A DNA stretch of 64,000 nucleotides, taken from positions 248,001 to 312,000 of the forward strand of contig NZ_CP028858.1 of assembly GCF_003058365.1 (NCBI RefSeq), given 5' to 3'. Positions 9,481-17,815 of the stretch are shown here, in pieces. Made by a program: the position numbers and the translations under genes. Position 1 is the first letter of the stretch, and each line of letters opens with the position of its first letter. The notes beneath the pieces were generated by a model that saw nothing but the letters and a program-made list of their open reading frames with translations, ran no database searches and had not been told where the DNA came from. The DNA comes from Halococcoides cellulosivorans (lineage in GTDB: Archaea > Halobacteriota > Halobacteria > Halobacteriales > Haloarculaceae).

Positions 9481-9514
9481 TATAATTTAAACGTATCTGT
9501 TTCGAATCGCGAAA
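9481..9514 (-). promoter_or_regulatory. Promoter and possible operator of the aldehyde dehydrogenase gene
   Basis: On the minus strand a TATA box TTTAAATTATA (9481-9491) is centred 27 nt before the ATG at 9459. Immediately upstream, over the BRE position, lies an inverted repeat TTTCG-N5-CGAAA (9500-9514) that could bind a dimeric regulator. The function of the repeat is inferred. Confidence 0.5.
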
Positions 9515-9599
9515 TATCGGTGACGGCGGGCTGGTCTCCCACGACGACATCGAATCCTCGTCGAGCGAGTCGCGAGCCACACGGGAACCGGCACGTCGG

Positions 9600-11054
9600 T
9601 CAGGAGTCGAGACGTGCCGCGTTCGCGACCGCGCGCCACCGCCCGCTGTGGAAGCGATAGGTGTTGACCGCCGCCTTGAGCGCGTAGTCGGCGACGAGGG
9701 CGGTGTAGATCGCCGGCAGGCCAAGGCCCGCACCGATCGTGACCGTCCCGAGCGCCGGGAGCGCGACCGCGAGGCCGGCCGGCAGCGCGAGCGCGGCGAT
9801 CGCGAGTCGAACCGTCGATCCGAGGACCGTGCCGTAGAGTGGCCACCGCGTGTCGCCCGCACCCCGGAGTGCGCCGCGCATCGTCCGCGAGAGGCTGAAA
9901 CTCGCGACGATCACGCCGAAGGTGCGGACGAACGCGACGACGAGATCGGGATGGGCCGTCCCGAAGAGGTGCGCGATCGGGCGTGCGGCGGCGACGATGA
10001 CGATCGCGACCCCCACCTGGGTGACCAGTGCGATCCGTGCGGTCTGCCAGCCAGCCGATCGCGCGCCGTCGGGATCCTCACCACCGAGACGCTGCCCGAC
10101 GAGCGTACTCGACGCGGTCGCGAAGCCCCACGCGGGCATCATCGCGAGCATGACGACGCGTCGCCCGACGGCATAGGCCGCCACGGCGGGCGTACTCACC
10201 AGACCCAAAATTGCGAGGAAGGGGAATCGCGCGCCGGTCTGGAGCAGCCGCATCCCCGCGAGCGGGAGCGCGACCCGGACGATCTCGACGATCAACGCAG
10301 GATCGACGGTGGGTCGGCGCGGCAGCGCGACGACGAACCGCCCCGAGAGCAACAGGCCGAGGAAGGCACCGGCGGCGATCGCGTTCGCGATCACGGTCCC
10401 GATCGCCGCGCCCGCGACGCCCAGCCGCGGGGCCGGCCCCAGCCCGAAGATCAGCACGGCGTTGAGCACGACGTTCGTCGGGAGCGTGATCGTCCGGACG
10501 GCCATCGGCGTGACGGTGTCGCCACCGCCGGCGAGCGCCCGCGCAGCGACCATGCTCCAGAATCGCGGCACCATCGCGAGCATGACGATCGCGAGGTACG
10601 TGCTGCCGTAGCGCACGACGTCGGGATCGGGCGTGAGCAATCCCACCAGTTCGGGCGCGCGGAGCCAGGCGAGCACGGTCAGCGGCAGACCGATCGCGAC
10701 GGCGAGCCACAGCGACTGGGCGACCGCGCGGTTCGCCCGGTCGTACTCGCCCGCGCCGTGGAGTCGCGAGACGACACTGATCGTCCCAGAGGAGATCGCC
10801 AGCGAGAGGCCGAAGCCCACGAAGTAGTACTGAAAGCCGAGTTCGAGGCCGGCGATCGCCGCGTCGCCCAGCGCCCATCCGACCATCGCGAAATCCGCGA
10901 CCCGGAGGAGCACGCGCAACCCGCCGGTGACCATCACCGGCGCAGCCAGCGCGAGCGCCGCTTCGCCGTCGGTCCGATCGACGAGACCCAGCCAGGCGAG
11001 CGCGGCGACGTACGCGTGACCGACGCGTCGGGCGATCGAGCGAATCCCTGCCAT
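9600..11054 (-). CDS. MATE family multidrug/cation exporter
   Basis: A 484-residue membrane protein of the MATE (NorM/DinF-like) family with two homologous six-helix halves. Features include the N-terminal pattern ALAAPVMVTGGLRVLLRVADFAMVG and the second-half equivalent near VRVALPLAGMRLL. It likely exports organic cations or drugs in exchange for Na+ or H+. ATG at 11054 is the first start in frame after the upstream AT-rich promoter region of the divergent mannanase gene. No partner genes are visible. The substrate is unknown. Confidence 0.9.
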   Translation of the reverse strand: MAGIRSIARRVGHAYVAALAWLGLVDRTDGEAALALAAPVMVTGGLRVLLRVADFAMVGWALGDAAIAGLELGFQYYFVGFGLSLAISSGTISVVSRLHGAGEYDRANRAVAQSLWLAVAIGLPLTVLAWLRAPELVGLLTPDPDVVRYGSTYLAIVMLAMVPRFWSMVAARALAGGGDTVTPMAVRTITLPTNVVLNAVLIFGLGPAPRLGVAGAAIGTVIANAIAAGAFLGLLLSGRFVVALPRRPTVDPALIVEIVRVALPLAGMRLLQTGARFPFLAILGLVSTPAVAAYAVGRRVVMLAMMPAWGFATASSTLVGQRLGGEDPDGARSAGWQTARIALVTQVGVAIVIVAAARPIAHLFGTAHPDLVVAFVRTFGVIVASFSLSRTMRGALRGAGDTRWPLYGTVLGSTVRLAIAALALPAGLAVALPALGTVTIGAGLGLPAIYTALVADYALKAAVNTYRFHSGRWRAVANAARLDS

Positions 11055-11133
11055 CGCGTGGCTGGACGGTCGGGCCCCCGCTGGCTTCGGTGTTCGGATC
11101 GCGACGCGTCAGAAAATACGCGTACCATCTGAA

Positions 11134-11210
11134 TAAATTTAATAAAAAGGTTGTTGCAGTTAGAGCGTCTAGTGCGATCGTTGCGAGGGGAAACCGCAAC
11201 AGATCCAACG
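11134..11210 (+). promoter_or_regulatory. Promoter and 5' UTR hairpin of the mannanase gene
   Basis: An A/T-rich TATA element TAAATTTAATAAAA (11134-11147) would place transcription start near 11170, giving a leader of about 40 nt. The leader carries an inverted repeat GTTGCG (11180-11185) / CGCAAC (11195-11200) whose loop holds the purine run AGGGGAAA. The hairpin is seen directly; any regulatory effect is inference. Confidence 0.4.
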
Positions 11211-12737
11211 ATGGAACCACACGACTCCGCCGACGACGACCCGGTGACCGACCGGTTCGCGTCCACACGACGACGATTCATGCGAACGGGTGCCGCGGCC
11301 GGGCTGGGAACGGCCGCGCTCGGAAGCCTTTCGACGGCGTCTGCGGCGACGCTGTCGAACCCGGACGCCACCGACAACGCACGCGCACTGTACCAGTATC
11401 TCCAGGAGATTTCCGGCGAGAAGATCCTCTCCGGACAGGAGTACGAACCCTGGGGCATCGACGAGATGGACTACCTCCAGGACGTGACGGGCCGCCAACC
11501 CGCCGTCATGGGCCTGGATTTCATCAACGAGAACTTCGAGTGGCGTGTCGATCGCGCGATCGAACACTGGAACGCGGGTGGGATCGTGACGCTCATGTGG
11601 CACTGGGGCGCGCCGACGTTGGGCCCGGGCTACGAGAACAGCAAGGGCGAGATCGACGTCTGGCGCTGCTTCGAGGAGGGCACCGCCGAGAACCAGGCGA
11701 TGTACGAGGATCTCGACCAGATCGCTGAGCACCTCGCGACCCTGCGCGACGAGGGGATCCCGGTCATCTGGCGGCCGATGCACGAACTGAACGGGGGCTG
11801 GTTCTGGTGGTCGAAAAGCGGTGCCGACGCGTTCATCGAACTCTGGCAGACGGTGTACGACTACTTCACCGACGAGTGGGACCTCGACAACCTCATCTGG
11901 GTGCTGGGCTACGCCGACACCCCCGACGCGGACTGGGACCCCGGTCGCGAGTACTACGACATCGCCGGGGCCGACACCTACAGCCCGCCCTCTGACTCCC
12001 TAGTGAGCATGTACGACGGCGTCGTCGACATCCACGGCTCGGAGATCCCCATCGCGTACCACGAGTGCGGGACCCCGCCGGACCCGGCGGCGTGTGCGAA
12101 CGACGGCGCGTGGTGGTCCTGGTGGATGAACTGGCACACCGAGTGGCTCACCGACAACTCCGACGGGCATCTGGACTACGTCTACAATCACGACCTCACC
12201 CTGACACTCGACGATCTTCCGGATCTGACGGATCAGGGGACGACCTGTGAGCCGACGGACCTCGCGCCGTACGTCAGTGTCGACGGCGGCGAGTGGACCG
12301 AGGCCGCGACGGTATCGATCGAGGCGGGCCAGACCGTCGAGATCGGCCCGCATCCGACCGACGGTGGGTCGTGGTCGTGGGACGGGCCGGGCGTCTCGGC
12401 GACGACCCGCGAGATCGAGGTCTCGCCGTCCGAGACCAGTACGTACACCGCGACGTTCACGAACTCCTGTGGCGAACAGTCGACCGTGTCGGTGACGGTC
12501 GCCGTCGAAGAGGCGTCCGGCCCGGAGCCCATCGCGGGCACCGTCCCACAGGACCTCGACGGTGACGGCCTGTACGAGGACGTCTCCGGCAACGACAAAC
12601 TGGACTTTCCCGACGTGAACGTCCTGTTCCAGCACACCGACGATCCCGCAGTCCAGAATTACGCGTCGGCATACGACTTCAGCGGCGACGGCACTGTCGA
12701 CTCACAGGACGTGCTGGCACTGTTCGAACTGGTGTAA
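11211..12737 (+). CDS. Secreted GH26 beta-mannanase with Tat signal and dockerin-like C-terminus
   Basis: A 508-residue secreted glycoside hydrolase. The Tat signal TRRRFMRTGAAAGLG ends near Ala46. A GH26 (beta/alpha)8 catalytic domain covers about 50-340, with acid/base Glu192 in RPMHELNGGWFWW and nucleophile Glu285 in AYHECG. An Ig-like beta-sandwich linker (about 350-440) follows, then a dockerin-like module with two Ca-binding loops (DLDGDGLYED and DFSGDGTVDS). It probably cleaves beta-1,4-mannan outside the cell. ATG at 11211 is chosen over a TTG 60 nt upstream because the Tat motif follows it at normal distance. No cohesin partner is in the window. Confidence 0.92.
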   Translation: MEPHDSADDDPVTDRFASTRRRFMRTGAAAGLGTAALGSLSTASAATLSNPDATDNARALYQYLQEISGEKILSGQEYEPWGIDEMDYLQDVTGRQPAVMGLDFINENFEWRVDRAIEHWNAGGIVTLMWHWGAPTLGPGYENSKGEIDVWRCFEEGTAENQAMYEDLDQIAEHLATLRDEGIPVIWRPMHELNGGWFWWSKSGADAFIELWQTVYDYFTDEWDLDNLIWVLGYADTPDADWDPGREYYDIAGADTYSPPSDSLVSMYDGVVDIHGSEIPIAYHECGTPPDPAACANDGAWWSWWMNWHTEWLTDNSDGHLDYVYNHDLTLTLDDLPDLTDQGTTCEPTDLAPYVSVDGGEWTEAATVSIEAGQTVEIGPHPTDGGSWSWDGPGVSATTREIEVSPSETSTYTATFTNSCGEQSTVSVTVAVEEASGPEPIAGTVPQDLDGDGLYEDVSGNDKLDFPDVNVLFQHTDDPAVQNYASAYDFSGDGTVDSQDVLALFELV

Positions 12738-12769
12738 GACTGCCACGGCTGGACGTCCAGGCCCGGCCG

Positions 12770-12774
12770 TTTTT
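12770..12774 (+). terminator. Oligo-T tract after the mannanase gene
   Basis: A TTTTT run 33 nt after the mannanase stop, preceded by G/C-rich sequence, matches simple archaeal T-tract termination. It separates the gene from the antiporter operon. Confidence 0.35.
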
Positions 12775-12798
12775 CACGCTGGCCGACGCCGTTCGCAT

Positions 12799-13281
12799 AT
12801 GGCCGTCTACGAGACCGAGGTGCCCGGCGTCGGTCACAAGTTCGAACTCGACCTCGACCGCGACCGACGAGTGATCGTCCTGATCCATCACGACGGCACG
12901 CGCGAACTGTATCTGCGGCCCGACGCGGACAGCGACAGCGAGAAACTGTTCAGCCTCGACGACCAGCGCGCGCGGCAACTCGGGTCGATCCTCGAAGGCG
13001 CTCACTTCCAGCCGATCGAGGCCGGCGACGTCGAGGTGCCGCTGGGCGACGGACTCATCGAGTGGACGGAAATCACGGCCGACTCGCCACTCGTCGGGCA
13101 GACGCTCGCAACGACGGACATTCGCGAGCGAACGGGGGCGTCGGTCATCGCGATCCAGCGCGACGAGCAGTCCATTCCGAATCCCGGGCCCGAGACGACC
13201 GTCGAGGCTGGCGACCTCCTCGTCACGCTGGGCACGCGGGACGAACAGCACGCCGTCGACGAGATTACGGATTCGAACTGA
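12799..13281 (+). CDS. K+/H+ antiporter regulatory subunit (KhtT-like, TrkA-C domain)
   Basis: A 160-residue cytoplasmic protein. The N-terminal half is a small beta-rich domain; the C-terminal half (about 85-155) is a TrkA-C/RCK-C ligand-binding domain with the pattern 'ADSPLVGQTLATTDIRERTG' and 'VEAGDLLVTLGT'. In KhtTU systems such a subunit gates a CPA2 antiporter in response to nucleotide or stress. Its stop overlaps the start of the antiporter gene by one base (TGATG), indicating coupled translation. Confidence 0.85.
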   Translation: MAVYETEVPGVGHKFELDLDRDRRVIVLIHHDGTRELYLRPDADSDSEKLFSLDDQRARQLGSILEGAHFQPIEAGDVEVPLGDGLIEWTEITADSPLVGQTLATTDIRERTGASVIAIQRDEQSIPNPGPETTVEAGDLLVTLGTRDEQHAVDEITDSN

Positions 13282-14459
13282 TGGCGCCACTGCTCGAAGT
13301 GGGCATCGCGCTCACTGCGATCGCACTCGCCGGCGCGCTCGCCTCCCGGATCGGTCTCTCGGTGATCCCCGCGTACATCGTCGTCGGCGTGCTCGTCGGG
13401 CCGAACCCGCCGACCGAGCTGTTCGGCGTGTCACTCACGCTGGTCGCGTACGGCGAGTTCGTCGAGGTCGTTGCCGAACTCGGTGTGGTCTTCTTGCTGT
13501 TCTTTCTCGGATTGGAGTTCAGCGTCGGCCAACTCCTCGCTGATCGCGAGCGCGTCCTCACGATCGGTGCGGTCGACGCCGTGATCAACGGCGGACTGGG
13601 CCTCGCGCTCGGCTTCCTCTTTGGGTACAGCGTGATCGAGACGCTGTTTCTCGCGGGGATCGTCTACATATCGTCGAGTGCGGTCATCACGAAGTCGCTG
13701 ATCGACACCGGGTGGGTCGCCAACCCCGAGAGCCGGCCAATCCTGGGCACGCTCGTCTTCGAGGACATCGCGATCGCGGTGTATCTCGCGGTGCTCGCGG
13801 CGGTCGCGCTCGGATCGGGCACGCCCGTCGAGGCGGCGATCGACGTGGGCCGGGCCTTCGCCGTGCTGGGCGTGCTCGGAGCGGTCGCGTGGTACGGCCC
13901 GTCGCTCGTGACTCGACTGTTCAGCACCGACAGCGACGAACTGTTCGTCCTCCGGGTGATCGGCGTGACGACGCTGATCGCCGGCGTCGCGCTCGCGACG
14001 GGGCTGAGCGAGGCGGTCGCCGCCTTCTTCGTCGGGATGGCGTTCAGCGAGACCGATCTCACCGATCGCATCGAGTCGGTCGTCGGGCCCGCCAAAGACC
14101 TGTTCGCGGCCGTCTTTTTCTTCGTGATCGGCGTCCAGACCGACGTCACGCTGTTCGCGGGCGTCGCCGGCCTCCTGGCGGTGGCGGTCCTGGTCACGAC
14201 CGCGGGCAAACTCGCCAGCGGCACGCTCTCGGGGCAGGTCTACGGGCTCTCGCGAACACGGTCGATTCGCGTGGGACTCGGCATGGTGCCTCGCGGGGAG
14301 TTCTCCCTGGTGATCGCCGCGCTCGCGACGACGGTCGGGACCGGCGCGCTCGCCGCGGAGATTCCCGCCTTTGCCGTGGGCTACGTCCTCGTGATGAGTA
14401 CGCTCGGGACGATCCTCATCCAAGAGTCGGCGTGGATCACCGATCGAGTGGGGACCTGA
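13281..14459 (+). CDS. CPA2-family K+(Na+)/H+ antiporter (KhtU/Kef-like)
   Basis: A 392-residue integral membrane protein with about 12 helices. It has the CPA2 features FLLFFLGLEFS near the N-terminus, ISSSAVITKSL and LGTLVFEDIAIAVYL in the ion-binding helices, and GMVPRGEFSLV near the end. It exchanges K+ or Na+ for protons, relevant to pH and ion balance in a salt-in haloarchaeon. The ATG at 13281 overlaps the upstream regulatory subunit stop. It lacks the long C-terminal RCK domain of KefB/C, which here is supplied by the partner protein. Confidence 0.9.
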   Translation: MAPLLEVGIALTAIALAGALASRIGLSVIPAYIVVGVLVGPNPPTELFGVSLTLVAYGEFVEVVAELGVVFLLFFLGLEFSVGQLLADRERVLTIGAVDAVINGGLGLALGFLFGYSVIETLFLAGIVYISSSAVITKSLIDTGWVANPESRPILGTLVFEDIAIAVYLAVLAAVALGSGTPVEAAIDVGRAFAVLGVLGAVAWYGPSLVTRLFSTDSDELFVLRVIGVTTLIAGVALATGLSEAVAAFFVGMAFSETDLTDRIESVVGPAKDLFAAVFFFVIGVQTDVTLFAGVAGLLAVAVLVTTAGKLASGTLSGQVYGLSRTRSIRVGLGMVPRGEFSLVIAALATTVGTGALAAEIPAFAVGYVLVMSTLGTILIQESAWITDRVGT

Positions 14460-14497
14460 AGGCAAGGAATTTTGTCGTCGCGCACGGAGTCGCCGGT

Positions 14498-16300
14498 GTG
14501 CCCGACCGCGACTCCGATCCAGACGACTCCGTCCGCGACGCGATCGAGCGCTCCCGGAGCGGTGCGCCCGCGGCGGGCCGTGTCATCCGCGATCGCTTCT
14601 CGTCGAACGAGATCTTCCAGCGCATCATCGCCGCCGCCGACGAGGAGATCACCGCCGACTCCCGAGAGCTGTTTTTCAGCGGGCTCGCCGCTGGCTTCGC
14701 CATCTCGATCACCTTCCTGCTGTACGTCTCTCTGACGGCGTCGACCGACGGTCATTCGGTGTTGAGCGTCCTGCTCTACCCGCTGGGTTTCATCTACATC
14801 ATCATCGGTGGGTATCAACTGTTCACCGAGAACACGCTCCCACCGGTCGCGCTGACGATCGAGCGACTGGCGAGCGTGCCCGCCCTGCTCCGCAACTGGG
14901 TCGTCGTGCTCGCGGGCAACTTCCTCGGTGGCCTCGGCGGTGCGGCCGCACTCGCGTTCGGCGGCGTGCTGTCGAGTGACGCGACTGGGGTGGCACTCGA
15001 TATCGCTCAGAAGGGCATCGACACCGGCCCGGGCGTCCTGTTCGTCAAGGCGGCGTTCGCCGGCCTGATCGTCGCCGGCGTCGTCTGGGTGGAGTACGCC
15101 GCGCGCGACACCGTCTCGCGGATCGTCGTGGTCTATCTGGCCTTTCTGGCGATCCCGCTGGGCAACCTGTTCCACGTCGTCGTCTCCTTCACGGAGATGA
15201 TGTATCTCGTCTTCGCGGGCAGTGTCGCCGTCGGGACGGGAATGGTCGAGTTCGTGCTCCCCGTCCTCGCGGGCAACACCGCCGGCGGCGTCGTGCTCGT
15301 CACCGTCGTGAACTACTTCCAGACCAGCGAAGAGCGCCTCGAAAGCGCCCGCTTCGAGGGCGCGCGTCGACAGCTCTCCTGGCGAGAGTGGCTGTTCGGC
15401 GGCCTGGCCGGCCGATCGTACGTCCCGCTGGTCGAAGACGAGACCGAGTACACCGACGAGGACCCCTTCCGGATCGTCGTGCCGATCGCCGATCCCGACG
15501 TCAGCACGGGCATTGGAGACCTCGCCGGTGGACTGGCCGCCTCGAAAGCGAGTGCCGTCGTCGAACTCGTCCTCGTCGTCCCCGAGTACGATCCACATTC
15601 CCGGCCGATCGACACCGAACACGCGACGACCGATGCCGACGCCGCGGCGATGCTCGCAGACGTCCGCACCGCCGTCGAGAGCCACGGTGTCCGGTGTGAC
15701 GTCTCGTCGGCCGTCGCACGGCGGCCGTTCCGCGCGGTGTTCACGGGGCCCGCGACCACTGCCGACCTCCTGGTGATGAAACAGGGCGAAGACTCGACGT
15801 GGGCCTCGGGCGTCGCAGACCGTCGCCTCGCGGAACTCGCCGGGCGACTCCCCTGTGACGTGCTGGTCTTCCGCGACCGTGGGTTCGACCCGGGCCGCGT
15901 GCTCGTTCCGGTGCTCGACACGCCCCACGGCACCCTGAGTGCCGAGGTCGCTCGACAGCTGCTGAGCCAGTTCGACACTCGCGTCACGCTGTTACACGTC
16001 GTGGACGGCCCCGACCGACGGGCCCACGGCGAGCAGTTCCTCAACAACTGGGCGATCGATCACGACCTCGAAGACGCCGATCGGCTGGTCGACGACAGCG
16101 GCGACCTCCCGACGGCGTTTACCGACGCCGCCGCCGATCATACGCTCGTGATCGTCGGGGCTCGCGAGCGTGGCCTGATCTCGCGGTTGCTCGACGACTC
16201 GTTGCACCTCGAAGTCGTCTCGGAGATCGATCAGTCGGTCCTGCTCGCCGAACGCCCCACGGGCGGTGGGCTTCGGACCCGGCTGTTCGGCGAGTCCTGA
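14498..16300 (+). CDS. Formate/nitrite-type channel fused to two universal stress protein domains
   Basis: About 600 residues from a GTG start. Residues around 40-285 form a six-helix FNT-family channel domain (IIIGGYQLFTENTLPP, LLRNWVVVLAGNFLGG, VLAGNTAGGVVLV). The rest holds two Usp-type alpha/beta domains (PFRIVVPIADPD and GRVLVPVLDTP as first strands; VIVGARERGLISRLLDDS as the second's nucleotide loop). The channel may move formate, nitrite or another small anion, with the Usp pair sensing nucleotide state. It lies 38 nt after the antiporter gene and is probably cotranscribed. The frame is open far upstream, so the GTG is a choice based on where homology begins. Confidence 0.82.
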   Translation: MPDRDSDPDDSVRDAIERSRSGAPAAGRVIRDRFSSNEIFQRIIAAADEEITADSRELFFSGLAAGFAISITFLLYVSLTASTDGHSVLSVLLYPLGFIYIIIGGYQLFTENTLPPVALTIERLASVPALLRNWVVVLAGNFLGGLGGAAALAFGGVLSSDATGVALDIAQKGIDTGPGVLFVKAAFAGLIVAGVVWVEYAARDTVSRIVVVYLAFLAIPLGNLFHVVVSFTEMMYLVFAGSVAVGTGMVEFVLPVLAGNTAGGVVLVTVVNYFQTSEERLESARFEGARRQLSWREWLFGGLAGRSYVPLVEDETEYTDEDPFRIVVPIADPDVSTGIGDLAGGLAASKASAVVELVLVVPEYDPHSRPIDTEHATTDADAAAMLADVRTAVESHGVRCDVSSAVARRPFRAVFTGPATTADLLVMKQGEDSTWASGVADRRLAELAGRLPCDVLVFRDRGFDPGRVLVPVLDTPHGTLSAEVARQLLSQFDTRVTLLHVVDGPDRRAHGEQFLNNWAIDHDLEDADRLVDDSGDLPTAFTDAAADHTLVIVGARERGLISRLLDDSLHLEVVSEIDQSVLLAERPTGGGLRTRLFGES

Positions 16301-16346
16301 CGCGACGACCCGCTTGCCTTTTCATCACGTCGGTCGAGTGATCGGT

Positions 16347-17342
16347 ATGAGCGTTCGAGATCACCTCTGGTCGGGAGTGGGCGTCGTCCGCGAGGAGCCA
16401 CGAATCGCCGTCGTGATCGCTGCCGTCGTCGCCGTCGGCCACCTCGCTGTCGTCGGAACTGTCGGTCTCTTGATGGTCGTTCCAGACTCGCTTGCCGTCT
16501 TCTTTATCTTGCTCGTTCCGATCGTGGTGACGATGGCGATGCCGGTGCTGGCCACTGTCGCGATCGACGGTCTGCTCGGGACGGTCGACACCGCGGTCGC
16601 TGGCCGGTTTTCGCCGCGTCGTCTTCTCGCACCGGACCTCGAACGGTACGGTCTGCTCTTCCTCTGGGTGCTCGCCCTCGGCGCGATCTGGTTCGTCGTC
16701 TGGCAGGTGGTCTCGATGCTGGGGTCGATCGTGGCTGTCGTCCTCCTTGAGGTGACTCAGACGTCGTCGACCGGTCCTGCTGTCGCCGTCCTGGCTGCGA
16801 CCGTCGTGGTCGCTATCCTGGCAGTCGGGACGCTCGCCTTCGCGGTCCCGCTCGCGGCTCTCCTCTGGGTGCCCGCTGCTGTCGTCCTCGACGAGCGCTC
16901 ACTCGGGCCAGCCCTCCGGGCCGCGTGGTCGGCGGTCACGCAAGCGCCCGGGACGAGCGTCGCACTGGCGGTGATCCCGATCTTCGGGATGGTCGCCGGG
17001 TCGGTCATCCCGGGCAGCGTACTCGCGGCCGTCGATGCGGTCGTCGGCCTGCCAGCGGGACCGGACGATGTCGTGGTCACGGTCGTCACCTCCGTCGTGG
17101 GAACGGTTCTGATTACGACGGCCACGTGGACTCTCGTCCTGCCAGCGTATGTGGTCGCGTACCACGAGATCGGGCCCGTGAAAGAAGACGCCGCTCGTCA
17201 GTCTCCCGATTCGACGTACGGCAGCGAGTCGGCGGTCGCGTCGATTTCGCCTCCGTTCGCACTCATCAGCGCCGTCGTGTCCCAGATCCCCTCGACTAAG
17301 GCCTGGCGCTGGGCGTCGTCGACCTCGACCTCGACGGTCTGA
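16347..17342 (+). CDS. Hypothetical multi-pass membrane protein
   Basis: A 331-residue protein with about six to eight hydrophobic segments and short loops; no enzyme motif. It resembles the unassigned haloarchaeal family of six-helix membrane proteins with an 'ALRAAWSAV' amphipathic segment before the last helices. The hydrophobic core ends about residue 285 (YVVAYHEIGPVKED). The last 48 residues are encoded antisense to the 3' end of leuD (145-nt tail-to-tail overlap) and look like unconstrained readthrough. ATG at 16347 follows the previous gene by 46 nt. Confidence 0.65.
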   Translation: MSVRDHLWSGVGVVREEPRIAVVIAAVVAVGHLAVVGTVGLLMVVPDSLAVFFILLVPIVVTMAMPVLATVAIDGLLGTVDTAVAGRFSPRRLLAPDLERYGLLFLWVLALGAIWFVVWQVVSMLGSIVAVVLLEVTQTSSTGPAVAVLAATVVVAILAVGTLAFAVPLAALLWVPAAVVLDERSLGPALRAAWSAVTQAPGTSVALAVIPIFGMVAGSVIPGSVLAAVDAVVGLPAGPDDVVVTVVTSVVGTVLITTATWTLVLPAYVVAYHEIGPVKEDAARQSPDSTYGSESAVASISPPFALISAVVSQIPSTKAWRWASSTSTSTV

Positions 17343-17815
17343 TCGCCGTAGGTGACGGTCTCGCTCTCGACGTCGATGTCGATGTCGCCGTCGGGATTGG
17401 CTTCGACCCAGTCCTGTAGCTCGGCGATCGTCTCGCTGTCGGCTGTGACGGTCGGCATGCCGAGTGCGAGACAGTTGCCCGCGAAGATCTCCGCGAACGA
17501 CTCGCCGATGAACGCGTCGATCCCCCAGCGCATCAGCGCCTGCGGGGCGTGTTCACGCGAGGAGCCACAGCCGAAGTTGTCGTTGACGACCATGATATTC
17601 GCCTCGCTGAACTGGTCCTCGTTCATCGGGTGGGCTTTCTGATTGTCTTCGTCGTCGTAGCGGACGTCGAAGAAGGCGAACTGGCCCAGGCCGTCGAAGG
17701 TGACGACCTTCATGAACCGCGCGGGGATGATCTGGTCGGTGTCGATGTCGTTCCCGCGGATCGCCACGCCCGTGCCCGCGACTGCGCGGACTTCGGGAAT
17801 CTCGACGTCGCTCAT
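17198..17815 (-). CDS. leuD: 3-isopropylmalate dehydratase small subunit
   Basis: A 205-residue aconitase swivel domain. It carries the family motif [15 protein letters not shown] and [14 protein letters not shown]. With LeuC it isomerises 2- to 3-isopropylmalate (and possibly citramalate derivatives for isoleucine). The start overlaps the leuC stop by 4 nt, so the two are translationally coupled. It is the last gene of the run; leuB, which commonly follows in haloarchaea, is replaced here by a convergent membrane-protein gene whose 3' end overlaps it. Confidence 0.95.
   Translation of the reverse strand: MSDVEIPEVRAVAGTGVAIRGNDIDTDQIIPARFMKVVTFDGLGQFAFFDVRYDDEDNQKAHPMNEDQFSEANIMVVNDNFGCGSSREHAPQALMRWGIDAFIGESFAEIFAGNCLALGMPTVTADSETIAELQDWVEANPDGDIDIDVESETVTYGDQTVEVEVDDAQRQALVEGIWDTTALMSANGGEIDATADSLPYVESGD

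Noticed and set aside
9648-11132. Plus-strand frame (494 codons) opposite the MATE gene
   Set aside because: The translation is almost only Arg, Asp, Glu and Gly, lacks hydrophobic core, and lies opposite a clear transporter.
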